A stretch of DNA of 64,000 bases, from contig NZ_JBBYXL010000004.1 in the NCBI RefSeq assembly GCF_039655865.1, forward strand, positions 310,001 through 374,000. Direction: 5' to 3'. Source of the stretch: Prosthecobacter sp. SYSU 5D2 (GTDB lineage: Bacteria; Verrucomicrobiota; Verrucomicrobiia; Verrucomicrobiales; Verrucomicrobiaceae). Within the stretch, counting starts at the first letter, position 1. Every line of letters begins with the position of its first letter. Shown here piece by piece: positions 1-8,385 of this stretch. The translations under genes were made by a program, and so were the position numbers. The notes beneath the pieces are model-generated. The model was not told the DNA's origin. It ran no database searches and saw only the letters and a program-made list of their open reading frames with translations.

Positions 1-1227
1 TGTCTCGCCAAAAAGCGGCCAGTCCAGCAGGAAGCCGCCGCCTTCCTGGGGCACCAGACGCAGGAGCGCACCGGCATCCGGATTGGCATCTGTCAGCACC
101 AGGAAGAGCGGCACCTCTTCCTGTCCAGGCAGCGTGCGGGGCATCTCTGCAGCCAGTTTAAGCAATTTGAGCTTCGGCTTTTTGCGCTCAAAAAAACCTT
201 CCACCTCCACCTGGTACTCATCTGCTTGCGATATCACCGCCGACCTTTCTGCCGCTGTTTCCGCTTTAAACAGTGATTGCAAAAGTGCTTCCGCTTCTTC
301 ATTGGCACGGACCAAATCCAGACCGGCAGAAGCAGCAGGCTGCATCCGCAGATCTCCCTCGGAGGGCACTCCCGCCCTGCGGATCTCAGGTTCCATGACT
401 TCGGGTTGAGGCACCGCAGAGACCGGTTCAGAGACTGCTTCATCTTTCGTTTCCATTGCGACCTGCGGCAAAGGCGCGGGCGCGGGGGCGGGCTCTAGCG
501 GAATGACGGAATCGTTTTCACCGGGGAGTTTCCCGACGTCCGTGTGGGGTGCTTCAAATTCCACCGCCAGGGGTCCTTTCAGATGCCCCCACAGCACCCA
601 GCCGCCAAAGCCCAGAACCAGGAGCAGAAAGATGCCCAGGGGGACATTGCGTTCCTCGCGCTGCGGCCGCCAGGATGGGGCAGGATGATATTCTACCTCC
701 CAGGACCCGATGCCGCCTGCGGAGTCATGCCGTGGGGCGAACTGCATGCTGGGCACATAGGCAGGCGGAGTGGGTGAATACGGCACAGCCTGACTTCCGG
801 CCTCTGCCGCAGACGGCAAATGCGACGGAACGATGCCGAAGGGCGACTGGCCGGAAGGCATCATCGGCTGCCAGGTGGCCGGGGCCGCCGGTGCAGGCGG
901 AAACAAGGACGGGGGGTGTGGGCTGTAGAGCGGTGCCTGCTCAGGAGCCGGCGGCCAGACAGGCAAAGACTGCGGAAGAGCGGAGGGCGGTGAGGCGGAG
1001 AATGATGGAGCCGCAGGCTCCGTAGGCGGACGGCTCGGCTGGACCCGCCTTTGAATCGGCAGGCTGGTCACCGGATGCAGGAAGGGCCCGGATGCCGCAG
1101 GGTAAGATTCCCTCGGAGCACTGCGGGCGCAATGCGGGCATGTCACCATTGCCCCCTGCTGCTGGGGCAGCGAAAGGAACGGACGCGAACACGCAGGGCA
1201 GCGCAGGCTGACAACACCATTGACCAT
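1..1227 (-). CDS. Zinc-ribbon, proline-rich single-pass membrane protein (3' end outside window)
   Basis: Reading the minus strand from an ATG at 1227 gives 409 uninterrupted codons that run off the left edge, so the C-terminus is missing. The N-terminus has two CxxC pairs (CPAC near residue 10, CPHC near residue 30), typical of a small zinc ribbon. About 140 residues rich in Pro, Ser and Ala follow, then one hydrophobic segment (LGIFLLLVLGFGGWVLWG, near residue 200), then an acidic linker and a more ordered domain. This zinc ribbon, disordered linker, membrane helix and extracytoplasmic domain order recurs in Verrucomicrobiota and Planctomycetota proteins of unknown role. A second ATG at 1220 is out of frame. 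Function is not recognised. The coding call is firm because the frame stays open and has sensible composition; the start is less certain. Confidence 0.8.
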   Translation of the reverse strand, partial: MVNGVVSLRCPACSRPFLSLPQQQGAMVTCPHCARSAPRESYPAASGPFLHPVTSLPIQRRVQPSRPPTEPAAPSFSASPPSALPQSLPVWPPAPEQAPLYSPHPPSLFPPAPAAPATWQPMMPSGQSPFGIVPSHLPSAAEAGSQAVPYSPTPPAYVPSMQFAPRHDSAGGIGSWEVEYHPAPSWRPQREERNVPLGIFLLLVLGFGGWVLWGHLKGPLAVEFEAPHTDVGKLPGENDSVIPLEPAPAPAPLPQVAMETKDEAVSEPVSAVPQPEVMEPEIRRAGVPSEGDLRMQPAASAGLDLVRANEEAEALLQSLFKAETAAERSAVISQADEYQVEVEGFFERKKPKLKLLKLAAEMPRTLPGQEEVPLFLVLTDANPDAGALLRLVPQEGGGFLLDWPLFGET

Positions 1228-1297
1228 GGAAACGGACTATCGCCTCATTTACGCATCCCGCCAGTCCTCGGTTTTGTCTTCATCACAAAAGGGTAAG

Positions 1298-1370
<73 letters not shown>

Positions 1371-1481
1371 CTTTTCCTGGCTCTCATGAGGGTTTAAGCC
1401 ATGGCTCCATCCGGTGCAAATTGCTTTTTCAGGACGCTGTTGCAATGGCCGTGACGAAGAGGTGCAGCGCAATCAGATTCC

Positions 1482-2402
1482 TCAGCTTGGATCTGTAGCA
1501 AGCTTGTCCGCCATCCAGAGGGCAAAGAGGTGGGCGTCCCAGATCATGGTGGGCCAGCCGTGTTTTTTGCCGGGGCGGATGAGGAGTTCGACGGTCTTGC
1601 CCATCTCCGTGGCGCGCTTTTGGAAACGCTGGGACTGCTCGAGAGGGACCAAGATATCGGCATCGCCATGAACGATGAAGACGGGTGGCAGCCGGGCTGT
1701 GACGTGGAAGATGGGTGAGACGCCCTGGCCAATGACTTTCCATTTTTCCAGATCGGCGGCATCGGGGCCGAAGGAGTTGCGGTAGCTTTTGGGCGGGCCG
1801 CCATCGTGCAGGTTCTGGGTGGAGGGGCCGAGGTTGAGCAGATCCGTGACGGGATAGAAAACAGTGGCTGCCTGGACGGAGCTGTCTTCACGGTCAATAG
1901 GGTCAGGCGAAGCGGGATCGCCGGGGCCGCCACGGGTGGCGAGCATGAGGCTCAAATGGCCGCCGGAGCTGCCGCCGATGACGCCGAGGCGCTTGGGATC
2001 AATGCAGTAATCCTTGGCATGATGGCGGACAAAACGGGTGGCGCGGTTCACGTCGTCCACGATCTCCATGATCGTGGCTTGCGGCTGGGAAAGATGAGAT
2101 ACGGCGATGACGGTCAGCCCCTGGCGCAGGAATGAGGCCGCCATCCAGGGCTGGAACTTATCAGGGGCCGACTTCCATGAGCCGCTGACCATCATGAGCA
2201 CCCCTGCCCCGTTCGGTTTTTCCGGACGGATGACGTTGAGAGTCAGGTCTGTGCCATGCCTCTGAGCATAGACGATGCCGCGTGTCTCCGTGTAAGCCGG
2301 GGTAAAATACCACCAGGCCAGACCGACCACAAGGACCAGTAATAACACCCCCAGCAGGACGCACCTGATGGCAGCACGAATGTACCGGCGGGAGCGGCTC
2401 AT
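1482..2402 (-). CDS. Membrane-anchored or secreted alpha/beta-hydrolase (esterase/lipase)
   Basis: The 306-residue protein begins with a basic segment and one hydrophobic helix (residues ~11-30), giving a signal anchor or signal peptide. The nucleophile elbow is GGSSGG (GxSxG) in VIGGSSGGHLS. The acid region is HGDADILVP and the probable catalytic His is in KKHGWP near the C-terminus. This order fits the BD-FAE/esterase D-like alpha/beta-hydrolases that cleave carboxylic esters of sugars or lipids outside the cytoplasm. The ATG at 2402 is preferred; an in-frame GTG two codons upstream at 2408 is possible. It lies downstream of the small lysine-rich gene and upstream of the tRNA. The substrate cannot be deduced. 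Confidence 0.85.
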   Translation of the reverse strand: MSRSRRYIRAAIRCVLLGVLLLVLVVGLAWWYFTPAYTETRGIVYAQRHGTDLTLNVIRPEKPNGAGVLMMVSGSWKSAPDKFQPWMAASFLRQGLTVIAVSHLSQPQATIMEIVDDVNRATRFVRHHAKDYCIDPKRLGVIGGSSGGHLSLMLATRGGPGDPASPDPIDREDSSVQAATVFYPVTDLLNLGPSTQNLHDGGPPKSYRNSFGPDAADLEKWKVIGQGVSPIFHVTARLPPVFIVHGDADILVPLEQSQRFQKRATEMGKTVELLIRPGKKHGWPTMIWDAHLFALWMADKLATDPS

Positions 2403-2464
2403 GAACACAAATCAGCAACCGCGCGTGTCGCGTAGCTAAGTGACAAAGAAACAAGCCAGGGCCG

Positions 2465-2554
2465 TTACGGCTTGCGAGAGGTTGGCGCGGGCTTCGGCTT
2501 TTCCTTCTTCGGCTTCTTGACTTCCTTTTTGTGAGCGTTGTTGCCTTTGGCCAT
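2465..2554 (-). CDS. 29-residue lysine-rich small protein of the MAKGNN type
   Basis: An ATG at 2554 opens a 29-codon frame ending in TAA. The product begins MAKGNNAHKKEVKKPKK and ends PAPTSRKP. Very short, highly basic proteins starting MAKGNN and followed by Lys/Pro-rich sequence occur in many Proteobacteria and some other phyla as conserved hypothetical proteins; that similarity is from memory. The composition (11 Lys, no hydrophobic core) suggests an intrinsically disordered nucleic-acid or ribosome-binding peptide, which is inference. No clear Shine-Dalgarno sequence precedes it. Overlapping frames on the same strand (for example 2436-2642) lack family resemblance and were not called. 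Confidence 0.7.
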   Translation of the reverse strand: MAKGNNAHKKEVKKPKKEKPKPAPTSRKP

Positions 2555-2648
2555 ATGCGTAAAGTGTTGTTAAACCGACGTCCATAGATAAGGCAACGCG
2601 CGGCAGCCTGCAAGGGACGGTAAAGAGAAATTTAACGGTCACCCTCTT

Positions 2649-3731
2649 TTACTTTAGAGGCACCTTGACCGCCTTCTTCGGCTGCCGCCACACCTGGGCA
2701 TAATGATGCGCCAGCCGGAGCTTTTGGGCGACTTTCACCGGGATGACAAAAGGATACAGTTCCGACTCTCCAATGCTGTTGGAAACCTCATTCAGCACGC
2801 TGGAAAGGCAGATCCAGCGCTGAAGCCAGGCCAGAAAGGCATCATTGGCCACAGGGTCATGTTTGAGAATGGTGGGTAGAAAGCCAGCCTCCACTGGCAG
2901 GATCACCAGCGGCAGGGCCATGTGCTGCACCTGGATGCCCAGGCTTTCACAGGTCTCCAGGCCATCGGTGATTTGCAGATAATGCGCCCACGTCTCTGCC
3001 CAGTCTTCCCAGGGATGGGAGGCGGCATAACCGGTGATGTAATCGGTCTCCCAGCCCGCCGGTGGCCCCTGCTGATAATGGTTTCCCAGGGCGATGGCAT
3101 AATCCTGCCATTCGTCGCCAAAACGCTCGCGAAAGGCCATCCGCAGCGGGTCTTCCCAAGTGAGGTCTGAAAGGAAACGCTGCCAGAGATAATGGGCGCT
3201 TTCATGGCGAAAGTGCCCCAACAAGGTGCGGCTGTTTTCGCCCAGCTGCTGGCGGTTGATCTGGCGGTAGGTATCGTCCGCTTCTTCCAGATTTACCGTG
3301 ATGACGCCATTGAGATGGCCCGTGGTGACGGTGGGATTCGACAGCGTGCTGACGATGTCAAAGGAAAGTCCCGTCTTGGGGTTCATCGCCTTGGATTGCA
3401 GCGTGATGCCGAGTTGCAACAGGGTATAAATGAGCCGCCTTTTGGCCATCTCCGTGCGTCCCCAGAGCATCAGATTACGCCCCCATTTGAGATCAGGAAT
3501 GGTGCGGTTCATCCGGCAAGCCAGGCACAGCTTTTCCGGGCTGCCCGCAGAGAGCAGCCAGTTGCATACAGCGTGCTCGGAACCGTTTTCACAGCGCTTC
3601 ATCCCGCCGCCCGGCTCCAGTCGCAGCATTTTGCCCGCCTCCGGATCATAGCCCACGTCGCGATCGCACTTCAGGCAGTGGGTACTGCCGAAGAAGAGGA
3701 TGTTGCCGCAGTCGCAGGTAAATCGTTGCAT
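2649..3731 (-). CDS. Putative zinc-binding metallopeptidase with N-terminal zinc ribbon (DUF2248 / Peptidase_Mx type)
   Basis: A 360-residue protein. Residues 1-27 form a zinc ribbon (CDCG...CLKC). Two further Cys pairs follow in the next 65 residues (CENGSEHAVC and CLACR), as in zinc-ribbon/DUF2248 proteins. The catalytic motif HESAHYLW (HExxH) lies near residue 176, followed by a conserved DYITGYAASHPWEDWAETWA segment in which a downstream Glu or Asp could be the third ligand. Family length is about 340-380 residues, so the gene looks complete. No signal peptide is seen, so a cytoplasmic location is likely. The neighbours give no pathway. The family assignment is good; substrate and physiological role are unknown. 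Confidence 0.88.
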   Translation of the reverse strand: MQRFTCDCGNILFFGSTHCLKCDRDVGYDPEAGKMLRLEPGGGMKRCENGSEHAVCNWLLSAGSPEKLCLACRMNRTIPDLKWGRNLMLWGRTEMAKRRLIYTLLQLGITLQSKAMNPKTGLSFDIVSTLSNPTVTTGHLNGVITVNLEEADDTYRQINRQQLGENSRTLLGHFRHESAHYLWQRFLSDLTWEDPLRMAFRERFGDEWQDYAIALGNHYQQGPPAGWETDYITGYAASHPWEDWAETWAHYLQITDGLETCESLGIQVQHMALPLVILPVEAGFLPTILKHDPVANDAFLAWLQRWICLSSVLNEVSNSIGESELYPFVIPVKVAQKLRLAHHYAQVWRQPKKAVKVPLK

Positions 3732-3827
3732 GAGAAAAAGGTGTCAACGCCATGAATGACAGCGGCATATGACCCTTAGCCCCATTTGACGCGTTTGTCA
3801 CCCAATGCTTGGAACCTGCCTTCAATA

Positions 3828-5225
3828 TCAAGCGATCACTTCCTGGATGACTTTGCCGTAGCTGATGGGGACGGGGCGGTTGGCGACGTCATGGACTTCG
3901 GTGTCGTGGCGGATGCCTAACAAATGATACATCGTGGCCGCCAGGTCGTCGGGCTTCACGGGTTTTTCAGCAGGGTATTCGCCGTTTTTATCCGAGGCAC
4001 CGTGGACGAAACCGCGCTTCACGCCGCCACCGGCGAGGAGGGCGGTGTAGCACTGGGGCCAGTGATCGCGGCTGATGTTTTTATTGATCTTCGGCGTGCG
4101 TCCGAATTCCCCCACCCAGACAACGAGAGTTTCATCCAGCAGGCCACGATCATCCATGTCATTGAGGAAGGTGGGCAGGGTCTGCTCCGTCATGGGCATG
4201 TGGTAGGCATCAATGATGGGGAACATGCGGGTGTCATTGAACCCGTGCGTATCCCATCCGCCGGCCGTCGTGCTCTGGCCGCCGATGCTGGGAGCGAAGT
4301 TGACGGTGACAAATTTCACCCCGGCTTCCACCAAGCGGCGGGCCATGAGACAGCTTTGACCATAGGCAGTGCGGCCATAGGCATCGCGGACCTTGTCCGG
4401 CTCCTGGGAGAGATCGAAGGCGGCGCGCAGCTTTTCACTATGCAGCATGGAGAGGGCCTTTTCATAATAGCCCTCAATGCCCTGCGCTTCGGCAGAGTGA
4501 TCCATGAGCCGGGTCTGGGCATCCACCAGCTTTTGCAGCTCGCGCCGGGCAGTCAGGCGCTCATAGCTGATGCCAGGCGGGAGGCTCAGCTCCGGCAGGG
4601 CAAAGTCGGGTGCGCTGGGATCGCGCAGGACGAAGAAAGGATCATGCTGTTTTCCCAAAAAGCTGGCGCGCTGGCCGGGGGTGAAAGAGCCATCGCTGAC
4701 CGTCCAGGGGAAGCTGGCGGCGGTGGGGATCTCTCCCCGGCCCGGAGCCAGGCGATCCACCACGGAAGCATAGGAAGGGAAAAGGTCCGGCGAATCCTTC
4801 AGGCGCTGGTCATCGCTCGGCGGGGCATGGCCGCTGAGCGCGTAATAACCGGCGCTGTTGTGATTCTTCATCGTGTGATGCATGGACCGGATCAAAGTGA
4901 CCTTGTCCATGATCTTGGCCGTCTTCGGCAGGCGGTCGGAAACGTAGATACCATCGGCACTGGATTTGATGGGCTTGTGAAACCCCCGGATACCCTCGGG
5001 CGCGTCCGGCTTCATGTCAAAAGTCTCCAGGTGGCTGGGACCGCCCCACTGGAACAAGAAGACCACCGACTTGGCCTTGGCGATCATCTTCTCCGTCACG
5101 CCCACCTCACTGGCGCGGAGGATGCGCGGCATCGTCAGCCCCAGCATGCCCAGACCACCCGCCGACAGCAAACGGCGGCGCGACCAGGGCGCAGGAGAGC
5201 AGGAACCGATGAGATCAGAAGGCAT
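3828..5225 (-). CDS. DUF1501 domain protein with Tat signal
   Basis: A 465-residue protein with an N-terminal twin-arginine-type signal (SRRRLLSAGGLGMLGLTMP, residues ~15-33), as usual in this family. The body has family-typical stretches: FLFQWGGPSHLETFD near residue 55, SMHHTMKNHNSAGYYALSG, WVGEFGRTPKIN and GRDHWPQ-like SRDHWPQCY near the C-terminus. DUF1501 proteins are sulfatase/phosphatase-fold proteins abundant in Planctomycetota and Verrucomicrobiota, usually encoded beside a DUF1549/DUF1553 cytochrome-like protein. No such partner is adjacent here; the neighbours are a metallopeptidase and a membrane protein. The predicted location is periplasmic via Tat. The biochemical role is unestablished. 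Confidence 0.92.
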   Translation of the reverse strand: MPSDLIGSCSPAPWSRRRLLSAGGLGMLGLTMPRILRASEVGVTEKMIAKAKSVVFLFQWGGPSHLETFDMKPDAPEGIRGFHKPIKSSADGIYVSDRLPKTAKIMDKVTLIRSMHHTMKNHNSAGYYALSGHAPPSDDQRLKDSPDLFPSYASVVDRLAPGRGEIPTAASFPWTVSDGSFTPGQRASFLGKQHDPFFVLRDPSAPDFALPELSLPPGISYERLTARRELQKLVDAQTRLMDHSAEAQGIEGYYEKALSMLHSEKLRAAFDLSQEPDKVRDAYGRTAYGQSCLMARRLVEAGVKFVTVNFAPSIGGQSTTAGGWDTHGFNDTRMFPIIDAYHMPMTEQTLPTFLNDMDDRGLLDETLVVWVGEFGRTPKINKNISRDHWPQCYTALLAGGGVKRGFVHGASDKNGEYPAEKPVKPDDLAATMYHLLGIRHDTEVHDVANRPVPISYGKVIQEVIA

Positions 5226-5299
5226 GGCGAAGATACGGGGAGAGAGGGCGCTTTGTTGCGTGGGCGGCGAGGCAAAAACATCGCTAATTTAGCCGCCCC

Positions 5300-6739
5300 T
5301 CAATGCCCCCGCTGGGCGGCAATGATGATCTCTTTGGCGGCGCCTTCGAGCATGTCGGTCCAGAGTTTTTCGCGGCTGGCGAGTTTGTCCGGCGACCAGC
5401 GGTTGCCGATGCTGGTGGCATCCAGCAGGACGATGATTTCGGCCTCGCGCTGATGGGTGATGAGGGACTGGTGGAGGTCCTGAACGAGGCGGCGCTGCAC
5501 TTCCTGCTCAGGCGTGGTGGCCAGATTAAAAATGATCACCACCTTGGAGCTGGTGGGCTTCCAGGCGGCGACAAAATCATCTTCATCCCCTAACGGGATG
5601 TGAATCATCTCGGGCTCGATCATGGCACCGAAACGCTCGCGCACGCCACGTGCCCAGACATCCCGATGCATGGGGGTGGCATCGGTGGCGTGAATGAGGA
5701 TGGTGATGACCTCCTGCCCGCCTTCCACGGCGCGCAGGGTGCGCTTCAGATAGGTGCGCCAGCCGAGCTTGCGCAGTCTTCTACGCAGAACCATCCGGGC
5801 GCGTAAGAGGGTAAGCCCTGCCAGTCCGCAGCGGGGAACGATGATGAAGAGAAACAGCGTGCCCGCATAGAGATGGATCCAAGGCAGCGCGGGTGCAGGC
5901 GCGGCGGTCTGGCCCTGGGTGCGGTGCATCTGAGGCAGATCCGCCAGGGGCAGATCCAGATTCAGGACTTTGGCCGCCGGACCAAACAAAGCACCGAAAA
6001 ACTTCTGCGCGCCAGCTTCAGAGAGCAGCGTGCTTTCCCACACAGCCCGGTATTCCTGCGACCAGCCACGGGCATACAGGCCCGTGATGCTGCCCAGGGC
6101 CAGCAAGGCCGCTCCAATGTGCATCCAGGCTCGAAGGCGGCGCTGCAGGCGCTCCATGGCCGGCGGCCCGGCCAGCATGGCAAAACGCTGGTCCACCGTC
6201 AGCCCGGTCAAGGTTTCCCCGTCCGAAGGACGCTCTGTGGTGATGGGGGAAACACGCTGCGCCAGCCACTCCAGCATGCTGCTGCCCCGGCTGGCCTGGG
6301 GCGCTGGCCATAGCTCCCAGGTGAGGGACAGTACCATCACCACGGCATTCCAGAGCAGCACACCCACCAGCGGCAGTGCCAGCAGATTGAATTCCGATTC
6401 CTGCCCAAGACCGGAGAGGCCATATCCGGCCGCCAGGGCTGCTGTCCAGCCGATCAAGGCCCATGACCAGCGCCCCTGCACGGTATGCAGGCGGTCCATG
6501 ATGCGCACCAAGGAACCGCTCCAGCCGATGACCTCCCTCTCCAGCCACTGGGAGCGTTTATGCAGAAACGACGCCTCCCGGTCCGTGAGCGGATCTCCCT
6601 TCACATCATCTGCCGTCAAGCCCCCGCGCGTGCGGCCTGTGGCCTCGCGACGCCGGTCCTCAGAGAGGATGGCACCATCAGCATCACCCTCTTCAAGGGC
6701 GCGCCAGCGCAGGATGCTCTGCCAGTCATTCCAGTCCAT
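5300..6739 (-). CDS. DUF2868-like polytopic membrane protein
   Basis: A 479-residue protein. The N-terminal ~90 residues are hydrophilic and charged, followed by two hydrophobic hairpins: about residues 110-165 (WALIGWTAALAAGYG, LLALPLVGVLLWNAVVMVL) and about 230-320 (IGAALLALGSITGLYARG, LYAGTLFLFIIVPRCGLAGL). The C-terminal 160 residues are soluble and resemble a Rossmann-type region (VITILIHATDA..., KVVIIFNLAT..., EIIVLLDATS). The architecture resembles DUF2868 membrane proteins, which in Proteobacteria sit beside a DUF3482 GTPase; no GTPase is adjacent here. It lies 11 bp downstream of the DciA-like gene and is probably co-transcribed with it. The family assignment is tentative; the coding call is firm. 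Confidence 0.75.
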   Translation of the reverse strand: MDWNDWQSILRWRALEEGDADGAILSEDRRREATGRTRGGLTADDVKGDPLTDREASFLHKRSQWLEREVIGWSGSLVRIMDRLHTVQGRWSWALIGWTAALAAGYGLSGLGQESEFNLLALPLVGVLLWNAVVMVLSLTWELWPAPQASRGSSMLEWLAQRVSPITTERPSDGETLTGLTVDQRFAMLAGPPAMERLQRRLRAWMHIGAALLALGSITGLYARGWSQEYRAVWESTLLSEAGAQKFFGALFGPAAKVLNLDLPLADLPQMHRTQGQTAAPAPALPWIHLYAGTLFLFIIVPRCGLAGLTLLRARMVLRRRLRKLGWRTYLKRTLRAVEGGQEVITILIHATDATPMHRDVWARGVRERFGAMIEPEMIHIPLGDEDDFVAAWKPTSSKVVIIFNLATTPEQEVQRRLVQDLHQSLITHQREAEIIVLLDATSIGNRWSPDKLASREKLWTDMLEGAAKEIIIAAQRGH

Positions 6740-6750
6740 GCGCGTTCAGT

Positions 6751-7137
6751 TCAGCCATGCTTCAGCCTTACGTCCTTGATGCCGGAGTTCTTCAGCTTCT
6801 CCTGCAGCCTTTTCAAGATGCGCGGGCGCTCCATGGCCAGCACATGGTGGACGGTCGGCTGCAAAACCCGCACCATCAAAACACCGCGCTGGATGGAATC
6901 CGGCCGCGAGCTTTGATATAAAAAATCACCCACAATCTCCCGCCAGGCAGCCAGCACTTCTTCCAGCTTCATGCGGTCGCCAATGCCGGCCTGGGCCACG
7001 ATGGGACCAACGAGGTCCGCCACGGAAAGCGTGGGCACCTTCAGCGGAGGCCCGTCTTCCATCCTGCGCCACGCCGTGATGAGGGCGTGCCTGCGGCGCT
7101 GGGCAGCGGTGGGAAGGCGATTGGACATGCAGGACAA
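6751..7137 (-). CDS. dciA: DUF721 protein, DciA-type replicative helicase loader/operator
   Basis: A 128-residue protein matching the DUF721 pattern: AAWREIVGDFLYQSSRP (residues ~66-82), GVLMVRVLQPTVHHVLAM, then RPRILKRLQEKL and the terminal IKDVRLKHG. DciA is the ancestral bacterial protein that loads the replicative helicase DnaB onto DNA. It is present where the phage-derived loaders DnaC/DnaI are absent. The gene lies 3.5 kb from dnaA and the candidate origin, a placement consistent with a replication role. The start may be the ATG at 7137 or the second Met three codons in (7128). The N-terminal ~45 residues are basic and likely flexible, as in other DciA proteins. Confidence 0.85.
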   Translation of the reverse strand: MSCMSNRLPTAAQRRRHALITAWRRMEDGPPLKVPTLSVADLVGPIVAQAGIGDRMKLEEVLAAWREIVGDFLYQSSRPDSIQRGVLMVRVLQPTVHHVLAMERPRILKRLQEKLKNSGIKDVRLKHG

Positions 7138-7250
7138 AGATTGCCGCGAGATGGCAGAATGCCAGAGAAATCACCACGATGGTGATTCGCGACCGCTGCT
7201 CATTTTAAATTCGACCCGGCGCGTGCAATTGGTTGCCCCAGATTTCCACC

Positions 7251-8240
7251 TTAAGGCACTTCAAAGACCTTTTGCGTGGTCGGATCCAGGGCCAGCGAAC
7301 CGCTGCTAAGTCCCGTCACATCCAGTTCCTGATAGGGAGGATAAGGGCTGATGACACGCCCTTCTTTGCTCGCCCGCTTGCCTTTCAGGAAAGCGCCGTT
7401 GTTACCGGCAGTGCTGCCTGTGGAAGGCTTGCTGGAAGAGGAGGATGATGTGGAAGGTTTGGCAGCGTCCGTCTTTGGCTTTGCACCTGGGAGCGGATAA
7501 AATTCCGTCTGCTCTGCCGCTGCGGTTTCCTTTTTGCTGGGTGCAGGCGGGGGCATCTCTTCCACGACCGGGCTGGTTTTTTTCGTGATCGTTGGCGGGA
7601 TGTATTTCTTCGGCGGAGACTGGGTGGTCTTAGGGGCCGGTGCAGGCGCTGGCTTCACCGAGGTCCGGGGTGGAGGCGTGCTGCCCATACGGCTGCCCGG
7701 CTGGGAAGCTGACGGGGGGACCGCCTGACGCTGGGGTGGAGGAGACTGATACTGGGGTACTCCAGGCTGGGCATAACCAGGCTGTGCGAATCCCTGTTGC
7801 TGAGGATAGCCTGGGGCCTGCTGGTAACGAGGATCGATAATGCCCGTGCGCGGCTGCTGGCCATAATGGCTCTCATAGGCAGGGGGCGCGGAGTCCAGGC
7901 TGCGCCCGGATCCCGGCATGGGATAGCCGTGGGGAGAATAACCGGGTGCCGGCTGCGAATCCCCATAAAACACGCGCCGGAACATGTCTCCAAACTTGCG
8001 CCCAAAGGTCGGCAGGAACTCCATGGGGCTGACGTATTCCGTCTCGTATTGGGGCTGAGCATAACCCTGCTGCGGATACGCCGGAGCCTGGGAGGGATAC
8101 TGGGGCGCTGCGGGCTGGCTGTAGCCTGGAGGGGGTGGATAACTGTATTGCTGCCCCTGAGCGGAAACCGCCAGGCAGGACAGTGCCAGCACCCCTATGA
8201 GCGGGCCTGTTCCATGCGTTATGAGAAGGCGTGTTTTCAT
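7251..8240 (-). CDS. Secreted proline/glutamine/serine-rich protein of unknown function
   Basis: A 329-residue protein with an N-terminal signal peptide (hydrophobic LIGVLALSCLAVSAQG, cleavage probably after AQG). It is dominated by low-complexity sequence: Tyr-Pro-Gln-rich repeats such as YPPPPGYSQP and GYPQQQGFAQPGYAQPG through about residue 170, then Pro/Lys/Thr-rich and Ser-rich tracts. A short ordered patch (EYVSPMEFLPTFGRKFGDMFRRVFYG, here only summarised) lies near residues 65-95. The C-terminus (ISPYPPYQELDVTGLSSGS) is more ordered. No catalytic motif is visible. It may be an envelope-spanning linker or adhesin-like protein (inference). There are gaps of 113 bp upstream to dciA and 145 bp to the next gene on the other side. 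Confidence 0.75.
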   Translation of the reverse strand: MKTRLLITHGTGPLIGVLALSCLAVSAQGQQYSYPPPPGYSQPAAPQYPSQAPAYPQQGYAQPQYETEYVSPMEFLPTFGRKFGDMFRRVFYGDSQPAPGYSPHGYPMPGSGRSLDSAPPAYESHYGQQPRTGIIDPRYQQAPGYPQQQGFAQPGYAQPGVPQYQSPPPQRQAVPPSASQPGSRMGSTPPPRTSVKPAPAPAPKTTQSPPKKYIPPTITKKTSPVVEEMPPPAPSKKETAAAEQTEFYPLPGAKPKTDAAKPSTSSSSSSKPSTGSTAGNNGAFLKGKRASKEGRVISPYPPYQELDVTGLSSGSLALDPTTQKVFEVP

Positions 8241-8385
8241 ATCTTTAAGGTTTCTTAAATTTTATCCCGAATCAAGAGGTTTCTTTGGCCTGCGGACGCA
8301 GCCAAAACGTGGCCGCCACCTCAGCAGCGACCCTCTTCTTTTTCTCTGACGGAGGGGTGGTCTGAATTGTTCAGCACCATTAGTG

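Noticed and set aside
3924-5453. A 509-codon open frame antisense to the DUF1501 gene.
   Set aside because: It is a shadow of the GC-rich codon pattern of a well-supported gene; composition is Arg/Gly/His-rich with no family similarity.
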